Below, one piece after another: positions 42,083 to 52,500 of a DNA stretch of 64,000 nt. Position 1 is the first letter of the stretch. The number at the start of each line of letters is the position of its first letter. The notes under the pieces are model-generated. The model did no database searches and was not told the DNA's origin. It saw only the letters and a list, made by a program, of their open reading frames with translations. The DNA is from Favolaschia claudopus (Eukaryota; Basidiomycota; Agaricomycetes; Agaricales; Mycenaceae), in the NCBI GenBank assembly GCA_037176885.1, contig JAWWNJ010000236.1, positions 124,001 to 188,000 of the forward strand, given 5' to 3'. A program made the position numbers and the translations under genes.

Positions 42083-44899
42083 CGCTACTTCATGTCAATG
42101 ATGTTGCTTTAGAGCACACATTACTTGCTCGAGTTTGCGCTTTCGCGGTTTTACATCCACTTTCGTGTTCCAAACCGACGACTTCTGCACTTTTTTGATG
42201 TCTCCGGCCCCAGGCTCAAGATTCTTATCTATTCTTATCGCACGTCGCCCTCAAGGCCATGTTTTGCCGACTTACATTCAATGTATTGTTCACCTATGCC
42301 CATTGTACGCTTATCCCTTCCGTAACCCCTCGATACCAGCTTTCTCTAAATTCCATGGTTCAATTTCTCACCCAACAATCATTTTGAGGGCCAGCGACCA
42401 CTTCTCAACGCTTTCTCTGCCCCACTTTCAAGTCCAGCTTATATCTCGTGCTTCAACAACTGATGCCTTACGACTCGATTTTCTCAAAGATCACTCTACG
42501 CAACAACCATCACTTGTGGAAGCTTTCTCTAACCCGCAGCCACAACCGACTTATATCTCTTTCCTCAATTACCTGAACTCGCTCCGCCTCTCCGGTTAAC
42601 TAGCTAGGGCGGATAACTATTGACATCACATTGCACTTGGTCTAGGATCCCACCGCAACTGAGCGTTGCTGCTTAAGGCTCAACAGTCCCGTATTATTGT
42701 CCGTGACAAATGAATGCTCAACTTACTCGGATCGCCCTTCAAATTCTCAATCCATACCCGTCGACGGGTCACCCAGGTGTACTTGAAAGCATACCGTCAC
42801 AATTTCGCTTTCTATGGTTTGCGCTGCGCAATTTTTCACTGCTCAATACTGTTTCCCATTCAAGCTTGATAGAGCACAACATTTATGCTTCACCATTCGC
42901 CGTTGATCTGGTTGCCGAAGTTACTCCAGGTTGTCCAAACTCCAGGCGAAGCGGTATAAAGAAACTCACGCGAGAATCGCCGAATTCACGACAGATTCAA
43001 TTCTCTATAGATCTATAATGCTTACCCGCCGTGTCTACAAATTGCACAAGTCGCCCCACTCTCCGCAATCCCTGCATCTTTCCCTCCCATCATGCATCAA
43101 GCCAATGCGAACGCTAGAATCGACTCACTCTGCGTCTCGGGATAGCTATGACCTCTCACACGTCCGAATCCTATGAAGACTCAAACTCCCGTGCTTGGCC
43201 TGTCTTCGTGTAATGACCAAAGTTACGATGGTCGGGAAACTCCCAAGAGCTACCCAATTTTGCGTTGCACGTTCAATGTATTCTAACCATTACGAGCGTC
43301 TACAACTTCACACATCGTCGACAATCCTTCGCACTAACGCACCAGTTCGAAATACTCGTCTGCATCGTATTCCCCAAGACCGGCTGCCATCAAATTGGAA
43401 TCCTGGTGAATTGTTCTTGGCCGCTTTTGAGTCAAGGATCACTTATTGAATGACTATCATGCATGACTTTCAACTGTTACCTACCTCTTTGTGATCAAGT
43501 TCTGCGCTTCACGACATCGGCCCCGAGTTCACGGATGTGACTCTTTGTCTTGGGCGCCTCATACCGTAATACCAACACGCTATTCATGCATACCGAACTT
43601 ACAGGTGCATCCAATTTGCAAAATCAGACGTCGTCTTTCTTATACGTTTGCGGGCTCCGATTATCCTCACTACGCATGCTTGCAACGCAGAATTTTAATT
43701 CCCTCGATGTCGAATCATTCTTGTCAAACGCAACACACTGACTTCAGACGCTCAGGCTGCTCCCCTTCGATCCCCATTCCTTTCATCAGATATCAATTAC
43801 CTGTGCCTTCAAGCATCTGACAAGACCAATCGGGTCTCGCTGTTAAGTCAGAACCGTATCGAAAGTATTTACTCCTCGCTGCTAATTTCGCTGTTCAACT
43901 TCGAGCAATAATTCCTCAACCTGAGATTACCTCGATGTAACTTCTGATCCATGCTGCCCTTCCATGACCAGTCACGGCAAATTGACGACGTTATGCAATA
44001 CAATTGCATTCGGAATCTTGTCCAATTCTATCGTTTGTCTCACAATCAGATACAGCGCAAATTCACCAGTTTGCACCGCACTGGCCATCGTATTGCTTTG
44101 ATGTAGCCCGCTCAGCACCATTTCCTTCAGAGATTGCAAACTTTACCATGTGGCTTAGGCGCTACTTGCAACCACATCCATTGCCTCGATCTATCTTCAA
44201 TTTGCTGGTATCTAGCATAGAATTCCTACTTCAGCCGAAACACAAATTACGGATCGGTGCTCAACACCATTTACGCTTTCTCCCTCAATCGGTTACTTCA
44301 TCCTTCTCTTTCTAACACCGCTTTCTCCATTGTCTGGTCCCCGTTTCAGCGTAATTCAGGTTGGAAACTCGAACTGCAAACGCCACATCCCATCACAATC
44401 ACCTCTCTGGACCTTGTTTCTGCATTGATTCGGCGATCTTCAGTGTTGTACCATTCCAGCGTCAACGATATTCTAGATTCATGAGAACATCATGATGAAC
44501 TTTCAAACCCGAACTCTCGGTCACCCGGCCTCACTCAAATAACCCATTCAATCCGTGATCACACAATCGATTCCTTGACGCCCGCGAACGCTCTCCTCTC
44601 GAACTTTTCTCTCCCTTGCACGACTCAATGGCCTCTTGACCCCATCTCATTTCAACCGTCATATTCTGTCCTGCAGTATTCAGTTTAAACACTGACCGAC
44701 TTGGCGACATTCACAAACCAAATTTTGGCTATTGCGCGCGCGCTCTCTCTCGCGGCAATTCGTGACAAGTGACGAGAAATATTGAGGTTACAGTAAAACC
44801 CGAACGAAATATTGGCCCGGCTGCTTGATTTGGGAGCCGCCTTTTCTTGTGGGTTAGCCGCGGGCGCGTGGGTTGCCCTCGTCTGGGCGTCTCTGTTTC
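42083..44899. other. gene-poor C-rich tract, no gene or element recognised
   Basis: The plus strand is strongly C-over-G skewed and pyrimidine-rich over about 3.5 kb (from about 41100), for example very few G in 41221-41290 and 42541-42600. Several plus-strand open frames are long only because of this bias; none resembles a protein family. Confidence 0.5.
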
Positions 44900-45031
44900 G
44901 GGTTCATCCTCGCGCACCCCATCGCCCCACGCCCTGGGCGCCAGCGGCTCAAATACGTCACCGCGGCGTGCTCCCACACCCACACCTATGTGGCTGTCTC
45001 CGTCCCGAACCGAACGAAGCATTGAACAAAA
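44900..45031. repeat. 132-bp direct repeat A, copy 1
   Basis: Matches 45287-45418 in the same orientation with few or no differences. It is directly followed by repeat B copy 2, so 44900-45196 is a chimera of two blocks found elsewhere in the window. Confidence 0.9.
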
Positions 45032-45196
45032 TGAAAACACTGTCTGAGCCTGGGAAGACAGTGTGCCGTTTTGTGACAGCGGCAGAGAGGGGCCGATCAG
45101 TTCCGGACCTTTCTCTTTCCTCGACCACCATCATCCCCTTCGTCCTGCCAGCTTTCCGCGCTCACGAATGTTCCGACTTCACGTCGCTCTGCTTCT
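45032..45196. repeat. 165-bp direct repeat B, copy 2
   Basis: Copy of 40921-41085 placed between the two copies of repeat A. Confidence 0.9.
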
Positions 45197-45286
45197 CCCA
45201 CCCACCCTCCCTTTATTTTCTCGTTTATAACCAATCCCGCTTCGAAATCTGCGCAATTCGAGGAGGCAGTCACAGAGTGGGGCAAT

Positions 45287-45418
45287 GGGTTCATCCTCGC
45301 GCACCCCATCGCCCCACGCCCTGGGCGCCAGCGGCTCAAATACGTCACCGCGGCGTGCTCCCACACCCACACCTATGTGGCTGTCTCCGTCCCGAACCGA
45401 ACGAAGCATTGAACAAAA
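45287..45418. repeat. 132-bp direct repeat A, copy 2
   Basis: Copy of 44900-45031; it overlaps the 3' coding end of the minus-strand gene at 45345-46243. Confidence 0.9.
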
Positions 45419-46243
45419 CTGGATTCGGGGTAGGGGAAACTGGAATCGGGGAAAGAGTAGGAGAAAAGAGATGAGCCGGAATCGGGGGAACAGGCGGAAT
45501 TGATTCATCGGATGGAGAAGACGAAATATCCTTGCTACGCAAGGACGGTAGCGAGTCGCGTCGGCGGGGTTTAGAATTCCCGCGTTTGTCGCTAAAGATG
45601 GTATGAACAAGCTTGGACAGCTTGGAACGACGGCCCCGCAGCACGGGTGCTGCGTCTGCTGCGGGGGGTGATGAAGTGTCGGTGGAAGTTGTGGACTCTG
45701 ACCACAGAGTATTATTATCCGTCGAGCTGGAGCTTTGGGAATGAATGGAAAAACGCGTCGGTGGGGGGGAGATTGCTATGATAGGGACGTCTTGGGTGGT
45801 GGGTGTCAGGAAGTGAACAGTCTGGTGGTGGATGGGAGTGACGCGGGTGCTAGTTGATGACCGAGGTGTTTCTGTCTCAACTTTCACTACATCGTTCGGC
45901 CTTTCCACGACGTCGATGAGAAGTTTTTCACGTCGTTCTGGGTGCTTGGGGACAGCCGGACTGTTTATCGATTCGTCCGGCACCACCAATTCTGTCCGCA
46001 CAGGTTTTGAAGGAGTGGAAGCTGTATTGACCGCAGCATTACGGATTTTGAATATAGGGGGACCAGAAGGTTGTGAGCGCGAAATAAACTTGCTCAGGAA
46101 AGTTGCAAGCACGCTCTAGTATTTCTTGTCTTCAGCAGTGTAGAAACCAGAGTATGGCGCGAACTAACCAATAGAAAGCCCACCGACGCGACAACGAGAC
46201 CTGCCAGACAAATGAAAAGGGCATGGTCCTTTCGGGAGCTCAT
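45345..46243 (-). CDS. hypothetical membrane-anchored Ser/Pro/Thr-rich protein
   Basis: ATG 46243 begins MSSRKDHALFICLAGLVVAS, a short basic lead then one membrane helix. After an intron (about 46165-46100) a long hydrophilic, probably disordered region follows (ELVVPDESINSPAVPKHPER; SSSSTDNNTLWSESTTSTDT; KLSKLVHTIFSDKRGNSKPR). This is a type II or signal-anchor layout. No family is recognised. The end near 45345 lies in repeat A, so the C-terminus may have been altered by rearrangement. Confidence 0.5.
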
Positions 46244-46377
46244 AGCAAGCAGAAAATGAAAAGCAAAAGTTATGGACGGGAAGCCAGGGTGGTGAAGGTC
46301 AGAAAGGAAGAACGCGAGAATGAACATCGCGTAAGATAAATCTGAAATGTGCCGCAGGTCCGAGAAACGGAGACGTA

Positions 46378-46903
46378 TGGTGGGGGACGTGACTTCATGT
46401 CATGCCGGAATTTCTGGAATTTTGACCTGAAACCCAGCCAGATCATCTTGAAATACCCAAGAGTGGATGTTTTCCGAAATTTTGGACCATGGGAACTTTT
46501 TGATGGCAAATGGCCAAATTTTTGCTGGAGAAACAGGGTTTTAAGGGGGGCAAAGTACCGCTGAGGTAGAGCTTGGGAGAGCTTCTGAGATCTCAAGTGA
46601 CTCCTATAACTCTGTTTTGGCCCAAGACTCAAATCACTACCCTTTGGGGGCATATTGAGTATTGATGGGCCATCAAACTGACCGCGGCAGAGCCATTTCG
46701 GATTAATTGCCGCTTTAGGATGGCCAAATTTGTGGGCAAAATCACGAAAGTCAAAGGGGAATAAATCTGCTCCATACAATTTCTTCTGATCTTCAAAAGG
46801 AAGCGATTTATGCAATATCAAGAAAATTGGGTGGCTGTCACACAAGTTATTAGCGTCACAATGTTGACCATAAAAGTCTGTCACGAAGTCACGTCCCCCA
46901 CCA
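46378..46903. mobile_element. MITE, 526 bp, TA target duplication
   Basis: TGGTGGGGGACGTGACTTC at 46378 is inverted at the right end (46903) and TA flanks both sides (46376-46377, 46904-46905). No transposase frame is inside. It lies just upstream of the membrane-anchored gene. Confidence 0.87.
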
Positions 46904-47224
46904 TAATGCAAGCCAAGTCATCGTTAGTGATCGCCCGACGGAGCAAAATGTCTCGCTTATTTAGGCAAGTGTCTCACAAATTTTGAGAGACATCGTCACG
47001 TTTCGGACGGATAAAACGGTGAGCGGAGCAGAACAACGGTAAGCAGCATCAGCGGGGAATGGCACAATCGTTGTGGCCCAGGTGTAAAGATAGAAAAAAG
47101 ACGACGCGCGCCGGGGCTGACGCCGCAAAACGGCATACCGTCCGTCTCGTAGCTTCGTCGAGGATCTCGATATCACAATATCAGAGAGTGGATTCTACAA
47201 GCGAACTCGGTTATATGGTGGGAT
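46904..47224. other. intergenic, no gene seen
   Basis: A short region between the MITE and the 3' end of the dihydrouridine synthase gene. Nothing supported. Confidence 0.45.
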
Positions 47225-47615
47225 CTACGCGGGAGCTACCGGTACCCGGTGAGGTGTAGGACTCGGAGTCAGAGGGTCATTTCCGGTCAAAATGGGAAGA
47301 TCCAGACGGTCCAGTGCAAGCATCAGGGGCGCACCCGAACTGGGGGGTTCAGGGTTGGATGTCTCGGAGGGCGTTAGCACCGCCGTTGGGCTTGGGGAGA
47401 TCGAGTTTTCCGAGGCTTCCATTATCGTTGATGCACCATCGCGCAGCCGTGGTGGTCTCGCTTCGATCGCCTTGACAATCTCTGCAAAATCTTCTTCTCC
47501 TAGCCACGATCCCACAATCTCCTCCAAACCATCATAGCCCTTGGTGCTGTGCAGAATACCACAATACCGCTTCTGCGCAGCTTTGTCGAGATTGACGTGC
47601 TTTGCTTTGACAGCT

Positions 47616-47956
47616 ATCTACAAAACACTGGAGCGCTCCGAAAAAAAGTTCCCATTGATGCAATGACGTCAATTACCATATGAGGTAGGCACTGCCGGAT
47701 CCATTGCGTCGACGGCTGGCGCGTCAGGGCGGGCGACCTCGTGTTGCAGCCTAGGCGGCCATGGTAATCAGGAGCCGCTTGTGTGCAGGAGGGATGTAGC
47801 GGAAGGTATTGTAGGGCATGGTAGGCGAGAGAGACGTTCCAGGAGCAGTGACGGCGAGTGTCGTTGGAGAAAGTGGAGCGGGCTGGCCGAATTAGGCAGG
47901 AGCTGTCAAAACCGTTGTGTGAACTTTTTTTCGGAGCGCTCCAGTGTTTTGTAGAT
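47616..47956. mobile_element. small TIR element, 341 bp, in the DUS2-like coding region
   Basis: Tips ATCTACAAAACACTGGAGCG (47616) and its inverted copy ending at 47956 share about 35 bp. AGCT stands on both sides (47612-47615, 47957-47960); keeping one AGCT restores the dihydrouridine synthase frame, which favours a 4-bp duplication over TA. Read on the gene's strand the insert brings a stop within about 20 codons. Confidence 0.85.
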
Positions 47957-48574
47957 AGCTGGAACTGCGAGACGCAGAACTTTGTCGAGCCCCAGTGATT
48001 GTCCAGATATTTGGCCTGCCGTCGTTAGCCTAAAAAACAGAACTAAATCGATGGAAAGCCATACCACACGGAGATACGCTGGACATAGTGTACTTTCGAG
48101 GTCGACAAGTGGGTTAATAGAGAAACAGCTTGGGTTGGCCTCGGCTGCCCGCGCAATCATCACCGAATGGGCACCTGCACACGTCAGATTGGAGGCTAAA
48201 ACCCATACAAAAAGCATGCATACCTGTGAGTTCTCGAATACGCTTGGCGTCTTCCGCCCCCAGGCAATCTCCGTTCTCAATGACAGCTATTCCCTTGCCC
48301 ATTTCCGCGACGAAATCGACGATCTCTTTCAAACGGTCAACAAGTGCGGCATCTTTGTCGCGCATCGTCCGTGTCCGACAGTGCACGGTCAGCGCGCTGA
48401 CCCCCGTGTTGATAATGCGCTCAACCAATTTGAGCGTGTCTTCCTGGGATGGCAGGAGCCTGATTTTCGCAGTAACAGTGATCTCAGGTGGCATGGCGGC
48501 GCGCAGAGCAGTCAGGATGGAGCAAAGTAGATCGGGATTGGTGAGCAAGGCCGCACCCATTCCCGAATGGGTAG

Positions 48575-49022
48575 TGACATGCTTCCGGCGTGTCTGACTG
48601 CGAAAGCAGCTACGACGAGCACCAGAAGAGAATGCGAGCTGGCCATCACCTGCTCAGAACTCGCATAGCTGAGAGCGGCGGAGACAGAGGAATAAAATAA
48701 AATGAAAACGTGGGCGACGAGGGACGAGACGGCGGTGAAGGCGAGCATCGGGAGGAACGACGAGGGACACTAGACGGCGGGCATACAGAGGACGGAATAT
48801 AAAATCTGATGGATGGAAAGGTGGTCTAAAATACAGGAAGTCGAAGTATATAAGAAAATACACAGTGAATCAAAATAGCCATATGGCTGTGGCGGATCAG
48901 CGTATGGAACTGAAACAAGTGAAAATGAACCATGCGGAACGACGCGTCGCGACGCGTATGGTCGTGTTTGTCTCGGAAGTGATCGGACCGGATGCGCGGC
49001 CAGCGCTCTGCGCAGCGCATCA
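48575..49022 (-). repeat. LTR 2, full 3' copy, 448 bp
   Basis: On the minus strand it runs TGATGCGCTGCG...GCATGTCA, preceded by GTTGGGAGGAGA (49023-49034). Its last 115 bp match the 5' remnant at 51082-51200. Unrelated to LTR 1. Confidence 0.8.
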
Positions 49023-49041
49023 TCTCCTCCCAACTGAAAAT

Positions 49042-49059
49042 GTGACCGTCCTCGGTCAC
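49042..49059. promoter_or_regulatory. conserved hairpin next to the polypurine tract (unit 2)
   Basis: Same 18-base hairpin as in unit 1, 19 nt from the LTR 2 edge, although the LTRs are unrelated. Confidence 0.6.
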
Positions 49060-49362
49060 TTGCGACAACGGCGGCATTGCGAACGAAAACCAGAAGACAG
49101 CATACAGGGGGGATCAAAGGAGATGGGCACGGATACCGGCTGGCAATGGCGGTGGAGAAAGGTAGAAAAAGCATCAGGTGCGTCGCCGTGGGATCCTCCC
49201 AACTGAAATATTGAGTCGTGGGTGTGTAGAGGCGAAAGCAAACTGAATGGAGGTTGGGGAACGCTTGAATGAAAGAGGAAATAGGAATGAAATGAAATGA
49301 AGATAAAGGTGCGTGTCGAATCGTCGATTTGTTGCGGTGCGTCGTAATTGCTGGTTACTGGG

Positions 49363-51156
49363 TCAAAGCAACGAGATCAAGTCCTCTGGATCGGAATGAA
49401 TGTACGGCGTCAACGACTGGGAACGGAGTGGCGTATGCAACTCGGAAGATGGGACCGACAGCGAAGAGATGCTATGGCATTTGTCTGAGGGCTGCATGGC
49501 TAATCTCTGGGACGAAACGATCGTTGGTGCGGGGCTATTCGACGATGGGTGTGCGCTTCGTGTAGCGGTACATGTGTCTCGAAGAAGTGGAAGGCCAGCG
49601 CGTAAGGGCGATGTGATGGCGTTGAGAGAGATCTGAGAAGATGGGACGCATGCTGCAATGCTGTTCGATGGGCTGGAAAGGACTGGTAGGTCGAACTCGG
49701 TACGTGGGATCGTCGATGACTGAGCTGCGCATGGATCTAAGTGCTGCTGGACAAATACAGCGACTGGTTGGACATGATTCGGTGAGATGGAGCGGGACGA
49801 AGCCGGAGGAGGAGGAGGATGCGTCTGGGGCATATGATGTGGTGCGTATGACGGTGAATTTGTCTTGTGCCAGGTGCTAATGCGCGAACGTAGGTCGGGA
49901 CCACTAATACGGTGCGGAACGAATGTGCCGTTGGGAAGTACGACTTTCCCTTCCGGATTGCGGCGGCAAAAACCCCGAGAGATATCAGAGGTGACGGCGG
50001 GGCACTGGGCAATGAAATGCACGGTATCGCTGCAATACGAGCAGAGACGGCGGGGTGATGATGTCGAAATAGGATTGAAAGAAGAAGTGCTAGGTGCGTT
50101 CTGCGCTAACAAAACAACCTGCGAGAGTTCGCTAATTGCGTTACGAAGCGTGGCGATAGACGGGTCGAGGGGAATCGCGGCGGGTGCGGATACATTCGAG
50201 GAATGAGGTGGCAGCGGGGAAAAAGATGAAGTATCATGGAGAACAAAGGCGACAGCGTCGCGAATAGCGTCGATTGGGTACGTATCGTCTCGATGTACGT
50301 CGGGGAATTTAATCGAAAGGCGCTGGAGTATGCGTCGACGAACGTCTACGGGAATCGCATTCAGGAAGCTGCGTGACTGTTCGGGAACGGAAAGGCGGCC
50401 TTTGGAGAGGAGAAAGGATGAAATGGAGAAGAACCTGCGATAGAAATCGAAAAAGCAGGCGCGGGACAACGATGGCAGGGCGCGCAACTCGATTGTAAGC
50501 GACTCGAGGTCGGCAATGGAATATCGACGGTCGGCGTCGGCTTCTGGATATAAGCGAAATATCGCGGCGGCGAACTGAGCGAATGAAGCGTCGTCGTTGT
50601 GGAACTCCGGGACTGACTCCCATAAATATTGGTCATCGAGGGCGAGGAGACGAGTAGCGTGGTACTTCATCTCGGACTCGGAGACTATGTGCGAGCGAGT
50701 GAAAAGGAAATCGAGGTCGGAGAAATATTTTGGGAGCTCGCGGGGAGTGTGCGAATCGAACACGGGGGCTATCGGATCGCGACGAGCGGGCATCAAAGGC
50801 GGCGGAGGCGAAGCGGAAGCAGGAGATGGAAGTGAGACAGGAAAAGCCTGCACTTCGACATCTGTGAGCAGCGCCGGAGGAGAACGCGAGCGTTCTGGCG
50901 AATGCGATTTCGACGTCTGGGGCACGGATGAAGTCGATGAGGTTAAAGGCGGAGGCTTGAACTGCGGAAGAGGGGAGGGGAAAATATACGGCGGTGGTTT
51001 CGGGGGTACAGATGGCGGTGGATGTGTGGGGGACGAGCCTGAGACAACAGTGAATGAAACCCCTCGCGGTGGGCTCCAAAATGACATGCTTCCGGCGTGT
51101 CTGACTGCGAAAGCAGCTACGACGAGCACCAGAAGAGAATGCGAGCTGGCCATCAC
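49363..51156 (-). CDS. gag: Gag-like protein 2 of the composite retroelement
   Basis: The frame is open from inside the LTR remnant; the first Met after the primer-binding site is at 50793 (MPARRDPIAPVFDSHTPREL). It has a Pro-rich lead, a helical retro-gag-like core (LPKYFSDLDFLFTRSHIVSE; DADRRYSIADLESLTIELRA), a zinc knuckle CSYCSDTVHFIAQC, the CRRNPEGKVVLPNGTFVP block shared with Gag 1, and a Ser/Pro-rich tail. It is intact over 597 codons, so the unit was recently functional for gag expression. No pol frame follows. Confidence 0.75.
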   Translation of the reverse strand: MMASSHSLLVLVVAAFAVRHAGSMSFWSPPRGVSFTVVSGSSPTHPPPSVPPKPPPYIFPSPLPQFKPPPLTSSTSSVPQTSKSHSPERSRSPPALLTDVEVQAFPVSLPSPASASPPPPLMPARRDPIAPVFDSHTPRELPKYFSDLDFLFTRSHIVSESEMKYHATRLLALDDQYLWESVPEFHNDDASFAQFAAAIFRLYPEADADRRYSIADLESLTIELRALPSLSRACFFDFYRRFFSISSFLLSKGRLSVPEQSRSFLNAIPVDVRRRILQRLSIKFPDVHRDDTYPIDAIRDAVAFVLHDTSSFSPLPPHSSNVSAPAAIPLDPSIATLRNAISELSQVVLLAQNAPSTSSFNPISTSSPRRLCSYCSDTVHFIAQCPAVTSDISRGFCRRNPEGKVVLPNGTFVPHRISGPDLRSRISTWHKTNSPSYAPHHMPQTHPPPPPASSRSISPNHVQPVAVFVQQHLDPCAAQSSTIPRTEFDLPVLSSPSNSIAACVPSSQISLNAITSPLRAGLPLLRDTCTATRSAHPSSNSPAPTIVSSQRLAMQPSDKCHSISSLSVPSSELHTPLRSQSLTPYIHSDPEDLISLL

Positions 51157-51200
51157 CTGCTCAGAACTCGCATAAGTAGCTGAGAGCGGCGGAGACAGAG
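51082..51200 (-). repeat. LTR 2, truncated 5' remnant
   Basis: Matches 48575-48689 apart from a 4-base AGTA insertion. The first 333 bp of the LTR are missing, and LTR 1 of the other unit abuts it. Confidence 0.85.
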
Positions 51201-51208
51201 GCTAAAAA

Positions 51209-51442
51209 TGATAGACCTGTGAAGCCTCCGGGCGTGGAAAGCAACACAAGGCGTGTGTGTGTGTGCGAGTGGGTCCTAAGCTGCTTGTGGGCTGGGGCCT
51301 GAGTCCACTGCTACGACGGAGGCAGGGAGCGAGAGATGGAGGCGGAAGGCAAGGATGATCTATAGAAACAGGTACAAACAGAGGTCGTAGCTACAACTAC
51401 AAATAAATGTGATACGGAGCCAGCGAGGCGCGAGGCTCGACA
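51209..51442 (-). repeat. LTR 1, 3' copy, 234 bp
   Basis: Copy of 52501-52734. On the element's strand it is preceded by the purine run GTTGGGAGGGGA (51443-51454) and a short hairpin (51463-51480). Confidence 0.92.
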
Positions 51443-51462
51443 TCCCCTCCCAACTGTAAGAT

Positions 51463-51480
51463 GTGACCGTCCTCGGTCAC
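51463..51480. promoter_or_regulatory. conserved hairpin next to the polypurine tract (unit 1)
   Basis: GTGACCGTCCTCGGTCAC forms a perfect 7-bp stem with a 4-base loop, 20 nt from the 3' LTR edge. The identical hairpin occurs at 49042-49059 in unit 2. Confidence 0.6.
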
Positions 51481-51523
51481 TGGACGACTACAGCAGCAGG
51501 AAGAGAAGGAAACATAAAATGAA

Positions 51524-52498
51524 TCAACTCGAATCTCGGAGCTCGGCCATACGACACTCGAGAGCTGAAAGGCGCAACGGATCGGGGTGAAGACGGAGCA
51601 CAGCAAGCTCGCGGAATACATCTTCGAGAGGATCAGGCGGCGGCACCAGTGACGATGGTCCTGGACTCGTCGATGGAGCGGTCGAAGAAGCCTCAATGCT
51701 AGTAGCGGTCGGCAAATGCGCAGAGGCTTTGGGAGCGGTGGGGGCGTCAATTGCAGCTATGGAGATGGGAATACGAGGCAAGGAGTCGGAAATGCCGGGA
51801 ACAACATAACGAGGGGCAGGAACGTAGCCAGGAATCTGCGTGGGCGAGATAATCGGTGCGCGGTATGTCGTTGTAGGAGGCGTATAGGAAGAGGGAATTG
51901 TGGACGGGGGAACAGGGCGCGGCGCGGCGATGGGGACGGAACGGCGCACGACGAGCGGCGTCCGAAGCTGCTGTGAACGTGTGTGTGCAAGGAAACGAGC
52001 ACGGAGATTGTGACCGACGACGGTGTGCGGGACATATAAGCCAGACGGAAGGACAACGCGTCCAAGGGCATTACGCTTGCATAATCCGCTGCGGATGTCA
52101 GCGAGTACGCGGGGGCAGTGACGGATAAGATGGCGGGGGCTACTGCAATAACTGCACGTGACGGGACGGCGTGGCGGTGGTGCAGGAGCGGGAGTGCGGA
52201 ACGACGCAGAGATGAGCTCGATAAGCTTCGATAAGAGCTCTAACAGCTTGGCGAGCGTCGGGGGCGAGTCGGGAACGTGGGTCATAGTGAGATCGGGGTG
52301 AATCGGCGATGTCTGAGATGGGAGAGAAAGGAGCTGCGCACGACGAAGGCGACAGCGGCGAGATACGTGGAATGCGAAGGCGGAGGTGGCGTTGGCGTCA
52401 ACGTAGACACCCGAAACGAACACGACCGAATGCACGATACCACGGTGGGCCACAGAAACACAAGACAAAGCCTTGAAACCCCTCGCGGTGGGCTCCAA
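51524..52498 (-). CDS. gag: Gag-like protein 1 of the composite retroelement
   Basis: The frame is open from the primer-binding site to TGA near 51524. The likely start is an internal Met (MTHVPDSPPTLAKL). It carries a helical segment, one zinc knuckle CSYCSSPRHLIRHC (C-x2-C-x4-H-x4-C), a CKRNALGRVVLPSGLYVP block shared with Gag 2, and a Pro/Thr-rich C-terminus. No protease or polymerase domain follows. It is much shorter than Gag 2 and lacks the retro-gag helical core. Confidence 0.7.
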   Translation of the reverse strand: MEPTARGFKALSCVSVAHRGIVHSVVFVSGVYVDANATSAFAFHVSRRCRLRRAQLLSLPSQTSPIHPDLTMTHVPDSPPTLAKLLELLSKLIELISASFRTPAPAPPPRRPVTCSYCSSPRHLIRHCPRVLADIRSGLCKRNALGRVVLPSGLYVPHTVVGHNLRARFLAHTRSQQLRTPLVVRRSVPIAAPRPVPPSTIPSSYTPPTTTYRAPIISPTQIPGYVPAPRYVVPGISDSLPRIPISIAAIDAPTAPKASAHLPTATSIEASSTAPSTSPGPSSLVPPPDPLEDVFRELAVLRLHPDPLRLSALECRMAELRDSS

Positions 52499-52500
52499 AA

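Noticed and set aside
42135..42599. 154-codon plus-strand frame
   Set aside because: Length is explained by the C-rich, G-poor composition; residues are Ser/Phe/His/Thr-rich without domain.
50597..51175. Long plus-strand frame in the composite retroelement
   Set aside because: It is the antisense of the Gag 2 Pro/Ser-rich N-terminus; Gly/Arg-rich low complexity and no start context.
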